DNA of 39,065 bases from Gardnerella vaginalis (lineage in GTDB: Bacteria > Actinomycetota > Actinomycetes > Actinomycetales > Bifidobacteriaceae), in the NCBI RefSeq assembly GCF_001563665.1, contig NZ_KQ961853.1, positions 21,647-60,711 of the forward strand, written 5' to 3'. The translations under genes were made by a program, and so were the position numbers. Position 1 is the first letter of the stretch. Each line of letters starts with the position of its first letter. Under the pieces are notes generated by a model, which worked only from the letters and a program-made list of their open reading frames with translations, ran no database searches and was not told the DNA's origin. Positions 1 through 7,314 of the stretch are shown here, piece by piece.

Positions 1-33
1 TCGAGACCGCGGGTTCGAGTCCCGTTGTCCGCT
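1..33 (+). tRNA. tRNA-Gly, 3' part only
   Basis: The window opens inside a tRNA gene. The 33 bases carry the variable loop, the T arm (TTCGAGT loop) and the 3' acceptor strand TGTCCGC plus discriminator T. They are identical to the same part of the complete tRNA-Gly(GCC) at 2208-2280, so this is most likely another copy of that gene. The anticodon itself lies outside the window. It is the first member visible of the tRNA cluster that continues with Cys and two Val genes. Confidence 0.85.
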
Positions 34-61
34 CTAGGTCCGATGAGTTATTCGACCTTAC

Positions 62-132
62 GGTGGGTTAGCCAAGCGGTTAGGCAGCGGCCTGCAAAGC
101 CGTATAGATGAGTTCGACTCTCGTACCCACCT
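62..132 (+). tRNA. tRNA-Cys (GCA)
   Basis: A 71-nt cloverleaf. The acceptor stem GGTGGGT pairs with ACCCACC, the anticodon stem GCGGC/GCCGT encloses the loop CTGCAAA with anticodon GCA, and a T loop TTCGACT follows. It lies 28 nt after the tRNA-Gly remnant and 35 nt before tRNA-Val, so the cluster is probably one transcript. Confidence 0.95.
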
Positions 133-167
133 CGAAGTTAGAAGGTTTTCCTTCTATCATCACAACC

Positions 168-239
168 GGGCGGTTGGCGCAGTGGTAGCGCACTTCCCTG
201 ACACGGAAGGGGTCACAAGTTCGAACCTTGTATCGCCCA
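168..239 (+). tRNA. tRNA-Val (GAC)
   Basis: A 72-nt cloverleaf. GGGCGGT pairs with ATCGCCC in the acceptor stem, CTTCC/GGAAG encloses the loop CTGACAC with anticodon GAC, and the T loop is TTCGAAC. It reads GUC and GUU codons. Member of the same tRNA cluster. Confidence 0.95.
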
Positions 240-279
240 CTCGAGAGGTTTGCCTTTCACGCATAATTAAAAAAATTTC

Positions 280-352
280 GGGTGATTGGCGCAGCGGCTA
301 GCGCACTTCCTTCACACGGAAGGGGTCATAGGTTCGATTCCTATATCACCCA
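280..352 (+). tRNA. tRNA-Val (CAC)
   Basis: A 73-nt cloverleaf with acceptor stem GGGTGAT/ATCACCC and the same anticodon stem as the preceding tRNA-Val, but with loop TTCACAC, so the anticodon is CAC (reads GUG). The two Val genes share the D-arm pattern and the anticodon stem, which suggests an old duplication. Last gene of the cluster; a terminator follows 6 nt later. Confidence 0.95.
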
Positions 353-358
353 CGCGCT

Positions 359-386
359 ACGCAGAATCACCAGTTCTGCGTTTTTT
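359..386 (+). terminator. Rho-independent terminator of the tRNA cluster
   Basis: Perfect 8-bp stem ACGCAGAA/TTCTGCGT with a 7-nt loop, running directly into TTTTTT. It lies just after tRNA-Val(CAC), so it ends the tRNA transcript. Confidence 0.9.
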
Positions 387-674
387 GTTTTTTAATTCCT
401 TTTTTCATTTGTCTTTCTGTGATTTCTTTATTCTTGATCGTGTTTCCTGTCTATACGGAATCGGTAGAGCTCCTTTACAAATCGTAACTGTTTTAAAATA
501 GCGTTTTGATGGCATCTAATTGTGTACAGTCTAGTTGCTTTAGTTTTAAGGCTTTGGGTAGCAAGGCTTAGCGAGTGCTAAAAGTTAAAAGTGTAGATAT
601 GCTACCCGTTCACTCAATCTATTTAGAAGTCATCGTAATGCTTATATTGAACTAGTCTTCATGTTTATTTTGTG

Positions 675-806
675 AAATAACCTTCAAATAACATTCAACT
701 AAACCTCAAATAACTCTTTATTTTCACTGCTCACGCTTATTTAGTAAATAACCCAAATAACTACTGATGAATCGTACAGAATCGTACGAAATAACCTTCA
801 AATAAC
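675..806. repeat. Seven iterated AAATAAC words in a gene-free spacer
   Basis: From 387 to about 822 I see no credible gene. Within it the heptamer AAATAAC occurs seven times in the same orientation, starting at 675, 686, 708, 746, 755, 789 and 800. Two of the copies belong to an exact 22-bp direct repeat (674-695 and 788-809). Further upstream, GGGTAGC (556-562) could pair with GCTACCC (601-607) around a small TTAGC/GCTAA hairpin. The spacer lies between two converging transcription units, so it is not an obvious promoter region. Function unknown. Confidence 0.7.
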
Positions 807-822
807 ATTTATTCTAAAAGTA

Positions 823-872
823 TTAAAAAAAATAGTGACCAAATCCTTATAGTAGGGAAGTGGCCACTATTT
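823..872 (-). terminator. Terminator of the alcohol dehydrogenase gene
   Basis: Read on the minus strand, AAATAGTGGCC pairs with GGTCACTATTT (one internal mismatch) and a run of T follows (complement of the A run at 823-830). It lies about 20 nt past the stop codon of the alcohol dehydrogenase. Confidence 0.85.
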
Positions 873-890
873 CAAGCAATATTAAATTAT

Positions 891-1901
891 TCAGTGAGAA
901 AGATCTATTACCATACGTCCACGAATCTTGCCTGCAAGCATTTCATCGAAGATGTCGTTAATATCTTCCATTTTGCGCATATGGCACTGTGGCAAAACCT
1001 TTCCTTCAGCACCAAATTGGAATGCTTCTTCCAAGTCTTTGCGTGTACCTACAAGAGAACCGACCAATCGAATTCCATCAAGAACCAAACGAGGAATGCT
1101 TAATTCCATATCCTCTGGTGGAAGACCAACAGCTGCAATAGTTCCGCCAGCACGAACAGAATCGACAGCTGCATTAAATGCTGCTTTATTTACAGCGGTA
1201 ACCACAGCGCCGTGGGCACCGCCAACCTTCTTCATTGCAAATTCAGCAACGTCTTCTTTTAATGGATTAACGCACAAGTCCGCGCCATACTTTTCAGCAA
1301 ATTCAAGCTGTCCTTCGTTCACATCAACAGCAATAACGTGAGCGCCAAAAACATTCTTAGCATATTGCAAAGCAAGATTGCCTAAGCCACCAAGACCGAA
1401 GAGGATGAGCCATTCACCAGGATGTACGCCAGACTCTTTAATTGCTTTATATGTTGTAACGCCTGCGCAAGTGATAGAGCTTGCTGGTGCAGGGTCTAAG
1501 CCTTCTGGAACTTTTACAGCATAGTCTGCAGCAACAATGCACTGCTCAGACATACCACCATCTGCAGTATATCCTGCGTTTAAAACGCTACGGCACAAAG
1601 TTTCACGACCAGTTGTGCAGAATTCGCAATGTCCGCATCCTTTGAAGAACCATGCCACAGAAGCACGATCTCCAGGCTTTAATGTAGTTACGCCTGGACC
1701 TACTTCGCGAACAATACCAATTCCTTCGTGTCCAAGGACAACACCTGTTTTATCTCCAAAATCTTGATTCTTTACATGTAAATCAGTGTGGCAAACACCG
1801 CAACACTCCATATCAAGTAGTGCTTCACCAAACTCTAGTGGTCGTAATTCTTTCTCAATAACTTGAGCCTTCTTATCTTTAGTAGCAACAATTGCCTTCA
1901 T
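891..1901 (-). CDS. adhP: Zinc-dependent alcohol dehydrogenase
   Basis: A 336-residue medium-chain, zinc-type alcohol dehydrogenase that interconverts alcohols and aldehydes with NAD(H) in the cytosol. In a fermentative organism it would mainly reduce acetaldehyde to ethanol and regenerate NAD. The catalytic-zinc motifs CGVCHTD (about 35-41) and GHEG (about 58) are present. So is the four-cysteine structural-zinc loop [15 protein letters not shown] (about 89-103). The nucleotide-binding GLGGLG lies near 170. Length is normal for AdhP. The start is fixed by a strong GAGGAGGT ribosome site 6 nt before ATG. It is monocistronic: its own terminator lies downstream and about 300 bp of AT-rich spacer upstream. 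The family is certain. The symbol adhP rather than another adh name is by resemblance. Confidence 0.93.
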   Translation of the reverse strand: MKAIVATKDKKAQVIEKELRPLEFGEALLDMECCGVCHTDLHVKNQDFGDKTGVVLGHEGIGIVREVGPGVTTLKPGDRASVAWFFKGCGHCEFCTTGRETLCRSVLNAGYTADGGMSEQCIVAADYAVKVPEGLDPAPASSITCAGVTTYKAIKESGVHPGEWLILFGLGGLGNLALQYAKNVFGAHVIAVDVNEGQLEFAEKYGADLCVNPLKEDVAEFAMKKVGGAHGAVVTAVNKAAFNAAVDSVRAGGTIAAVGLPPEDMELSIPRLVLDGIRLVGSLVGTRKDLEEAFQFGAEGKVLPQCHMRKMEDINDIFDEMLAGKIRGRMVIDLSH

Positions 1902-2047
1902 AGATACCTCCTCGTTCTATATTTAACAATGTTTTTAGTGCCTTTCGCTCCTACGTTGAGCAAAAGCTATTTTTTATTCTACATGATTTTATTCTTTTTA
2001 GTTAAAAATTAGATATTTTATTTAAAAAATTTTATAAAAAAGTTTAT

Positions 2048-2068
2048 AATAATGATAATAATTATTAT
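2048..2068. promoter_or_regulatory. AT palindrome resembling a Fur/Zur-type operator
   Basis: The 306-bp spacer 1902-2207 between the alcohol dehydrogenase start and tRNA-Gly holds no gene. Inside it, ATAATAATTATTAT (2055-2068) is a perfect 14-bp palindrome. The 19 bases 2048-2066 match 16 positions of the classical Fur-box consensus. The surrounding DNA is extremely AT-rich, so the match may be chance. No regulator gene is nearby. Confidence 0.25.
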
Positions 2069-2166
2069 ATTCATAAATTATTGATAGAAATACAACAACA
2101 AGTTTGGCGTAAAATCGCTCATATGATGCAGAAATTAAAAAAGTTTGAAAAATTTTTACGTTAAAC

Positions 2167-2195
2167 TTGCATAGTAGTAAAAATAAAGCTATAAT
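2167..2195 (+). promoter_or_regulatory. Promoter of tRNA-Gly
   Basis: TTGCAT (2167-2172), a 17-bp spacer and a perfect TATAAT (2190-2195). It ends 12 nt before the 5' end of the tRNA, as expected for a housekeeping-sigma tRNA promoter with a short processed leader. Confidence 0.85.
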
Positions 2196-2207
2196 TTTCA
2201 TTTGTTT

Positions 2208-2280
2208 GCGGACATAGCTTAGTTGGTAAAGCGCGACCTTGCCAAGGTCGAGACCGCGGGTTCGAGTCCCGTTGTCCGCT
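2208..2280 (+). tRNA. tRNA-Gly (GCC)
   Basis: A complete 73-nt cloverleaf. The acceptor stem is GCGGACA/TGTCCGC, the anticodon stem CGACC/GGTCG with loop TTGCCAA gives anticodon GCC, and the T arm is GCGGG/CCCGT. The discriminator T is followed by CCA (2281-2283), so the 3' end appears to be encoded. It is a solitary gene under its own promoter. Its 3' part is identical to the partial tRNA at the window start, so the genome has at least two copies about 2.2 kb apart. No clear terminator follows. Confidence 0.96.
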
Positions 2281-2478
2281 CCATTTATTTAGAAATTTTT
2301 GTGTTTTTTACTTTAATTTTGTTATTATTTTTTTCAGATTAGTTTAATTGACTTAAAAAATGCATGTAATAAGCAAAAAATATATAATAATTACATGTTC
2401 CAATTATTATAATATTTTAATGCTTACTGAATATTTTAATTAAAAAAATTTGATTTATAAGTAATTATATTTATTTTT

Positions 2479-2640
2479 TGTGCATAATACAAAATAAAAA
2501 ACAGTTATAAGATAAAATTGTCATAAAATTCGCTAAAATTTTATTAAAATTAGCTACTAAAATAGAAATGTGCATAAGTGATTTGTCTAAAACGTTGAAA
2601 TTTCAAGGAAAAACAAAATCTATGTAATTAGTTATCCACA
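2479..2640. other. Cluster of three consensus DnaA boxes in AT-rich spacer
   Basis: The 519-bp spacer 2284-2802 contains no credible gene and is overwhelmingly A/T. It holds three exact matches to the DnaA-box consensus TTATNCACA: TTATGCACA on the minus strand at 2479-2487 and 2569-2577 (90 bp apart), and TTATCCACA on the plus strand at 2632-2640. I see no dnaA, dnaN or rpmH near it. It may therefore be a DnaA titration or reactivation site, or a regulatory site for the downstream gene, rather than the chromosome origin. No strong terminator or ribosome site other than that of the gene at 2803 is visible. Confidence 0.5.
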
Positions 2641-2802
2641 TTTTACTTTTTACTCTACTATTTGTTCATTTAGGTGTATGCTATACCTATTCAAAAAACT
2701 TAATATGATTTAATAACAAAAAATAAATATGGAATTATAAATAAAAATGAAATTAGAAACATAAAACAAATATAAAAACAACACATAGAGAGAGGAATAA
2801 AA

Positions 2803-3399
2803 ATGAATAAAATTTGTTTTGCGGACTCTGATCCTTTCGATGATTCTGAGTATGTAGAATCTAACGAGAATTGTAATGACACACAAAACAATGATTCGTC
2901 TAAAAATAATACAGCTCCACCACCTGTAAACGAGGATCAAGATAATTTATCCGTATACAATGGGGTATTTTTAGTTGGATCTTCAAATAGAAAAGTTCCT
3001 TATCGTATAAGCCTTGTTTATAAAGATCCAAATTCTGATAAGAAAATGTTCCATATTGCAATGCATGCTTGCAGAGTTGCTTGTGCTGCATTAGATGTTG
3101 CAAGAGGTCATCCTATTTTGCCATCGACTAGTAGGATGATTTCAAAAGAATGCATAGATAAATTACATAACATGTGGGTTATGGTAGGAGAGCGTCTTCA
3201 AGCAATAAACAATCCTTTACTCAATTTCGAAATATGCAGACTTCCAGCGAATCCTCACCTAGTTAACGGAGTTATGGTTAAACCAACACAATTAGAATGT
3301 GTTATAAGAATGAATACTGGCTCTGAGCAATATTGGACATCGTTGACTTTGAAATACAAATTCGGTAAATGGATTTGCACATATGTTGATATTGGGTAA
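2803..3399 (+). CDS. Rv3235-family protein
   Basis: A 198-residue soluble protein. Residues 1-50 are acidic, Asn/Ser/Asp-rich and probably disordered. Residues 85-198 match what I remember of the actinobacterial Rv3235 family: a helical part (HACRVACAALDVARGHPILP, then helix), a conserved ICRLPA segment, and a C-terminal strand pair ending in KFGKWICTYVDIG. This last part resembles the 'GrWlct.l.v' end of the family. In mycobacteria the family lies near secA and has no firmly established role. Here the gene stands alone between a tRNA and an acyl-CoA ligase. The start has a clear GAGAGAGGA ribosome site. The family call is moderate; function unknown. Confidence 0.7.
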   Translation: MNKICFADSDPFDDSEYVESNENCNDTQNNDSSKNNTAPPPVNEDQDNLSVYNGVFLVGSSNRKVPYRISLVYKDPNSDKKMFHIAMHACRVACAALDVARGHPILPSTSRMISKECIDKLHNMWVMVGERLQAINNPLLNFEICRLPANPHLVNGVMVKPTQLECVIRMNTGSEQYWTSLTLKYKFGKWICTYVDIG

Positions 3400-3487
3400 A
3401 TAAATTCTGCAAGCATACGAAAATTCTGTAAGTGCTATTTTCTTTTGTAGAAGTTTCCAATATAAAAATATATTTTTTGTAGGAAAC

Positions 3488-3527
3488 TCGTTCGTGTTGA
3501 ACGAAACAATAAAGTACAATTACAAGT
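3488..3527 (+). promoter_or_regulatory. Leaderless promoter and inverted repeat before fadD
   Basis: TACAAT (3515-3520) is followed by exactly 7 nt and then the ATG of fadD, with no Shine-Dalgarno. This predicts transcription starting on the A of ATG. Overlapping the -35 position is an inverted repeat TCGTTC-5 nt-GAACGA (3488-3504), well placed to be a repressor operator. Which regulator would bind is not visible. Confidence 0.55.
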
Positions 3528-5564
3528 ATGCTCCGAGAATTTACTGTAGAAGCCATTCACCCAACTCAAGACGGTGACACAATTTACTCACTTCTTGCTA
3601 ATAGAGCATTGCGCGCACCTCAAAGTGTTGTTGCTCAATGGCAAGACGAAGATACGCGCCAATGGCATGACGTTACTGCTGTCGACATGCTTTCCAAGGT
3701 ACGCGCTACCGCTAAAGGCTTGCTTGCACTTGGTGTAAAACACGGCTCAAAGGTAGTTATTTATTCAGCAACATGCTACGAATGGGGCATAGTTGACTTT
3801 GCATGTGCGTCAATTGGCGCTGTGTCTGTTCCGATTTATGAAACAGATTCGGCTCTACAAGCGAATGATATTATTTCGGAAGTAAAACCTGTTATCGCTT
3901 TTGCAGGTGACGATGAACATGCGCAAAAACTAGAAATAGTTCGCAATGATAATAATAAAGTAGCTTTCAAGACATTCAACTTTAAAGCTGGAGGATTAGG
4001 AGCTGTTATTGACTTTGGTAAATCTGTTGACACTAATGAGCTAGATGAAGCTATTAAAAAAGTTAAAGCAGATGATCTAGCTACGATTGTATATACTTCT
4101 GGTTCTACTGGAAAACCTAAAGGTGCGATGCTTTCGAATCGCAACTTTACACATATAGTTTTTGCAGGATACGATGTCTTGAATGAGATGTTGTATCAAC
4201 CAAGCAGACTGTTGCTATTCTTGCCATTAGCGCATTGCTTTGCTCGTTATATACAATACGTTGCTATTGGATCTAATGGAGTAGTTGGATACGTTCCTAA
4301 CGCTAAACACTTATTGGCTGATTTGCGAAGTTTCAAACCTTCATATTTGCTTGGCGTACCTAGAGTATTTGAGAAAGTTTATAACGCTGCATCTCAAAAA
4401 GCTGGAGCAGGTATACGAGGTCGAATTTTTGCTAAAGCAGTAAGACATTTTATTGAGTGGTCGCGTGATGAAGTAGATGGGAAGGCTCATTCGTTATCTG
4501 CTAGAATGCAACACAATTTCTATATGCACACAGTTGGTTCATCTATTCGCTCTGCTTTAGGACCTAATCTCGCTTGGTTAGCATGCGGAGGTGCTCCTAT
4601 TAGTGCAGATTTAGCTCATTTCTTCAATGGACTTGATGGCATAACTTTTATTCAGGGATATGGCATGACTGAAACAGCTGCGCCGTGTGTAGTTAATTTT
4701 GAGCATGCAAATCAAGTAGGTTCTGTAGGTAGACCTGGACCAGGAATTTCTATTCGTCTTGCTGAAGATAATGAAGTTCTTGTTAAAGGACCAAACGTAT
4801 TTATTGGTTATTACAATAAACCAGAACTTACATCGGAAGTAATTGACGATGAAGGATGGCTTCATTCTGGAGATATCGGCGAAATTGACGATGAAGGATT
4901 CCTATCTATCACTGGTCGTAAAAAAGACATTATTATTACAGCAGGCGGAAAAAATATAAGCCCAGCTCCATTAGAAGGTATTATTGCAAAATGCCCTCTT
5001 GTTTCTCATGCCGTTGTAGTTGGAGATGGTAAGCCATTTATTTCCGCGCTTATAGAACTTGAACCTGATATGGTCCGCTCGTGGCTTAAAACTCAAGGAT
5101 TGCCTGAAGATATGCCTATGAGCCAAGTTTCAAGCAATGAAGCAGTTCGTTCTGTTGTACAACAATTCATTGATCAAGCTAACAGCACTGTTTCAAGAGC
5201 TGAATCTGTACGTAAATTCGTTATCTTAGAGGACGAATTTACCCAAGATGCTGGAACTCTTACTCCAAGTATGAAAGTTGTGCGCCCAAAAGTATTGAAA
5301 CGCTATGCAAATATCATAGACTCCCAATTGTATGCTCCTAAACCAAATACAAAACCATTCCCAGCTACTGTAAAAATCCTTGATAGAACTACTGAAACAA
5401 TGCGTCAAGCTCAAGAAGCTGTAACGCCAAGAGTTCGTCAAGCAATTGATCAAGCAGCTAGTCAAATAATGCATTTTGGCGATGAATCTTCGTTAGAAAA
5501 GCGCGATGTAACTCGCGCTAACTTGCAAGATGAGTCTAATTCAAATTCGTCTGCCGAAGAGTAG
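3528..5564 (+). CDS. fadD: Long-chain acyl-CoA synthetase (AMP-forming)
   Basis: A 678-residue adenylate-forming enzyme that activates fatty acids with ATP and CoA. In an organism of this type it more likely serves lipid salvage or remodelling than beta-oxidation. The P-loop-like TSGSTGKPKGAML lies near residues 190-203. The adenylate-binding GYGMTETAAP is near 380. HSGDIGEIDDEGFLSITGRKKD (hinge with catalytic Asp and Arg) is near 445, followed by the small C-terminal domain. The residue pattern and length fit the actinobacterial FadD15 type. A tail of about 60 residues rich in Gln, Ser and Asn is extra. No ribosome site precedes the ATG. The -10 hexamer sits 7 nt upstream, so the message is probably leaderless. 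Substrate chain length cannot be told from sequence. Confidence 0.9.
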   Translation: MLREFTVEAIHPTQDGDTIYSLLANRALRAPQSVVAQWQDEDTRQWHDVTAVDMLSKVRATAKGLLALGVKHGSKVVIYSATCYEWGIVDFACASIGAVSVPIYETDSALQANDIISEVKPVIAFAGDDEHAQKLEIVRNDNNKVAFKTFNFKAGGLGAVIDFGKSVDTNELDEAIKKVKADDLATIVYTSGSTGKPKGAMLSNRNFTHIVFAGYDVLNEMLYQPSRLLLFLPLAHCFARYIQYVAIGSNGVVGYVPNAKHLLADLRSFKPSYLLGVPRVFEKVYNAASQKAGAGIRGRIFAKAVRHFIEWSRDEVDGKAHSLSARMQHNFYMHTVGSSIRSALGPNLAWLACGGAPISADLAHFFNGLDGITFIQGYGMTETAAPCVVNFEHANQVGSVGRPGPGISIRLAEDNEVLVKGPNVFIGYYNKPELTSEVIDDEGWLHSGDIGEIDDEGFLSITGRKKDIIITAGGKNISPAPLEGIIAKCPLVSHAVVVGDGKPFISALIELEPDMVRSWLKTQGLPEDMPMSQVSSNEAVRSVVQQFIDQANSTVSRAESVRKFVILEDEFTQDAGTLTPSMKVVRPKVLKRYANIIDSQLYAPKPNTKPFPATVKILDRTTETMRQAQEAVTPRVRQAIDQAASQIMHFGDESSLEKRDVTRANLQDESNSNSSAEE

Positions 5565-5570
5565 AAACAT

Positions 5571-5616
5571 ACAATATATATATAACGTAATAAAACAATA
5601 TATATAACGTAATAAA
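5571..5616. repeat. Two tandem copies of a 22-24 bp AT-rich unit
   Basis: Between fadD and def a unit beginning ACAATATATA and ending AACGTAATAAA occurs twice head to tail (5571-5594 and 5595-5616). The copies differ by one TA step. This is a typical slippage product. No function evident. Confidence 0.8.
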
Positions 5617-5649
5617 TATTAGAATAAATAACAGCAATTAAGGAGAATT

Positions 5650-6141
5650 GTGACTATTCGTAAAATTCGTGTAGTGCCAGATCCTGTTTTACGCACTCCA
5701 TGCGATGAAATTCGTGAGATTACACCTTCAATTCATAATCTTGTTGAAGATTTATTGGAAACAGTAAATGACCCTGGTAGAGCTGGATTATCTGCTAATC
5801 AGATTGGAGTAAGTCTTAGAGCTTTCTCATATAATATAAATGGTCGTATCGGTTACATTCTTAATCCTGTTATTGAAGAAACTCGTGGAGAGCAATACGA
5901 CGATGAAGGTTGTTTATCTGTTCCAGGATTATGGTACAAGACTCGCCGCGCGCAATATGCTCGAGTTAAAGGTATTGATCTTAATGGTAAAACCTTAGTA
6001 CTCGAAGGTGAAGGTTTGATGGCTAGAATGTTGCAACATGAATGTGATCATTTAGACGGACACATTTATTTAGATCGTTTGGAAAAAGATGTTCGCGCGA
6101 AAGCACTAAAAGAACTTAGAGATAATATAAGCATAAAATAA
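5650..6141 (+). CDS. def: Peptide deformylase
   Basis: A 163-residue metalloenzyme that removes the formyl group from the N-terminal Met of new proteins at the ribosome exit. All three family motifs are present: GLSANQIG (about 45-52), EGCLSVPG (about 87-94) with the metal-ligand Cys, and QHECDHLDG (about 129-137) with the two His ligands and catalytic Glu. Length is normal. The start codon is GTG, fixed by AGGAG 4 nt upstream. It lies about 85 nt after fadD beyond a small tandem repeat. It is followed by the rpsB promoter, so it probably forms its own unit or is read with fadD. Confidence 0.96.
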   Translation: MTIRKIRVVPDPVLRTPCDEIREITPSIHNLVEDLLETVNDPGRAGLSANQIGVSLRAFSYNINGRIGYILNPVIEETRGEQYDDEGCLSVPGLWYKTRRAQYARVKGIDLNGKTLVLEGEGLMARMLQHECDHLDGHIYLDRLEKDVRAKALKELRDNISIK

Positions 6142-6178
6142 TTTATATATTTTCTTTTATTTAGTATCGCTCTTCTGT

Positions 6179-6380
6179 TATAATCCTGTTTCGCGTGTCC
6201 ATTATGAGCATGAGTAATGTCGCGTTATATGATTGCTCGTTTTTATTGTCTACCGGACAAGCAAATACGCGCCATGTACGCGTCCATTCGTGTCGGTCGG
6301 CTTGATTTAGATTTTGAAAATCTTCAAGTTGCATGCGAATAGACATGGCCAGGCAAGAACCGACAAGAAAGGTAAAAGAT
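6179..6380 (+). promoter_or_regulatory. rpsB promoter and structured 5' leader
   Basis: A perfect TATAAT (6179-6184) with only a weak -35 predicts a leader of about 190 nt ahead of rpsB. TGTCGGT (6291-6297) can pair with ACCGACA (6359-6365). That pairing encloses a hairpin made of CTTGA/TCAAG (6301-6305, 6324-6328) and AGATTTT/AAAATCT (6309-6315, 6317-6323). The 3' arm of the outer stem abuts the AAGAAAGG ribosome site. This is a shape suited to feedback control of translation by S2. Inference from pairing only. Confidence 0.5.
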
Positions 6381-7217
6381 ATGTCGCAAATTACCATGAG
6401 CGAAATGCTGAAGGCTGGCTTACATTTTGGCCATCAGACTCGTCGCTGGAATCCAAAGATGAAGCAGTTCATTCTTACTCAGCGCAATGGTATTCATATC
6501 ATCAATTTGTTCAAGTCTCTCGACATGATCGATAAGGCTTATGATTTCATCAAGCAGACTGTTGCTCACAACGGCACTGTTCTTTTCATAGGAACTAAGA
6601 AGCAAGCTCAAGAAGCAGTGCAAAATCAAGCTACTCGCGTAAACATGCCTTATGTTTGCGAACGCTGGCTTGGCGGTATGCTGACCAATTTCCAAACTGT
6701 TTCTACTCGCGTTAAGCGTTTGAAGGAACTAGAAGAAATGGACTTCAGCGATGTTCGTGGCTCTGGCTTAACTAAGAAGGAACTCCTTCTTTTAGAGCGC
6801 GAAAAAGACAAGCTTGCAAAGCAGCTTGGCGGTATTCGCAACATGAATCGTACTCCTTCTGCTATGTTCGTTGTTGACGTAAACAAAGAAGCTCTCGCTG
6901 TTGAAGAAGCTCACAAGCTCGGTATTCCAGTTGTTGCAATTGTAGATACTAATACAGATCCAGATTCTGTTGAGTATCCAATCCCAGCAAACGATGATGC
7001 TATCCGCGGTGTCGAATTGCTTACAAGCTTGATTGCTGACGCTGTAGCTGAGGGTTTGCTTGAGCATGCAGGTAAGAATTCTAAGTCCGAAGGTGCTGAT
7101 GCTCAGCCAATGGCAGCTTGGGAAAAGGAATTACTTACTAATGAAGGCGAAACTTCCGATAAATCTGCTGAAAGCAAAAAAGCGGAAGAATCTGAAGAAT
7201 CTGAAAAGTCTGAGTGA
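6381..7217 (+). CDS. rpsB: 30S ribosomal protein S2
   Basis: A 278-residue small-subunit protein that bridges the head and body of the 30S subunit. Family landmarks are [19 protein letters not shown] at the N-terminus, [24 protein letters not shown] and the segment [22 protein letters not shown] start at the ATG at 6381 rather than the in-frame one at 6333, because AAGAAAGG lies just upstream and [10 protein letters not shown] is the expected S2 N-terminus. The last 30 residues are a Lys/Glu/Ser-rich acidic tail ending [10 protein letters not shown], common as an extension in bifidobacterial relatives. It is followed by tsf, as in most bacteria. Confidence 0.97.
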   Translation: MSQITMSEMLKAGLHFGHQTRRWNPKMKQFILTQRNGIHIINLFKSLDMIDKAYDFIKQTVAHNGTVLFIGTKKQAQEAVQNQATRVNMPYVCERWLGGMLTNFQTVSTRVKRLKELEEMDFSDVRGSGLTKKELLLLEREKDKLAKQLGGIRNMNRTPSAMFVVDVNKEALAVEEAHKLGIPVVAIVDTNTDPDSVEYPIPANDDAIRGVELLTSLIADAVAEGLLEHAGKNSKSEGADAQPMAAWEKELLTNEGETSDKSAESKKAEESEESEKSE

Positions 7218-7251
7218 CAAATAGAGCTTAACTCTATAAATTTAATAGTAA

Positions 7252-7291
7252 GGCGTTTTGTGGTATAGGTTTTTGCTTATACCACAAAGCC
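7252..7291 (+). promoter_or_regulatory. Hairpin in the rpsB-tsf spacer
   Basis: An 11-bp perfect stem TTTGTGGTATA/TATACCACAAA (7257-7267, 7278-7288), extended by GGC/GCC (7252-7254, 7289-7291) after a 2-nt bulge. No T run follows, so it is not a simple terminator. It could be a processing or pausing element, or an attenuator setting the rpsB to tsf ratio. Confidence 0.65.
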
Positions 7292-7314
7292 GTACATAAT
7301 ATGAGGAGAACAAA

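Noticed and set aside
286..501. Open frame of 71 codons over tRNA-Val and its terminator
   Set aside because: It runs through a tRNA gene and a terminator stem and has no ribosome site; a chance frame.
556..607. A degenerate tRNA or small RNA formed by GGGTAGC/GCTACCC
   Set aside because: Only a 7-bp outer stem and one 5-bp hairpin; no T arm or promoter, so too weak to call.
2479..2640. Reading the DnaA-box region as the chromosome origin
   Set aside because: dnaA, dnaN and rpmH, which flank the origin in this phylum, are not nearby; only a DnaA-binding site is supportable.
2700..2940. Two minus-strand open frames of 63 and 76 codons upstream of and over the Rv3235-family gene
   Set aside because: They encode strings of hydrophobic residues typical of translated AT-rich DNA and overlap the better-supported plus-strand start with its ribosome site.
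4611..4865. Minus-strand open frame within fadD
   Set aside because: Complete overlap with a well-conserved enzyme; no start signal.
6314..6535. Open frame beginning in the rpsB leader in another frame
   Set aside because: It overlaps the conserved N-terminus of S2 and has no ribosome site.
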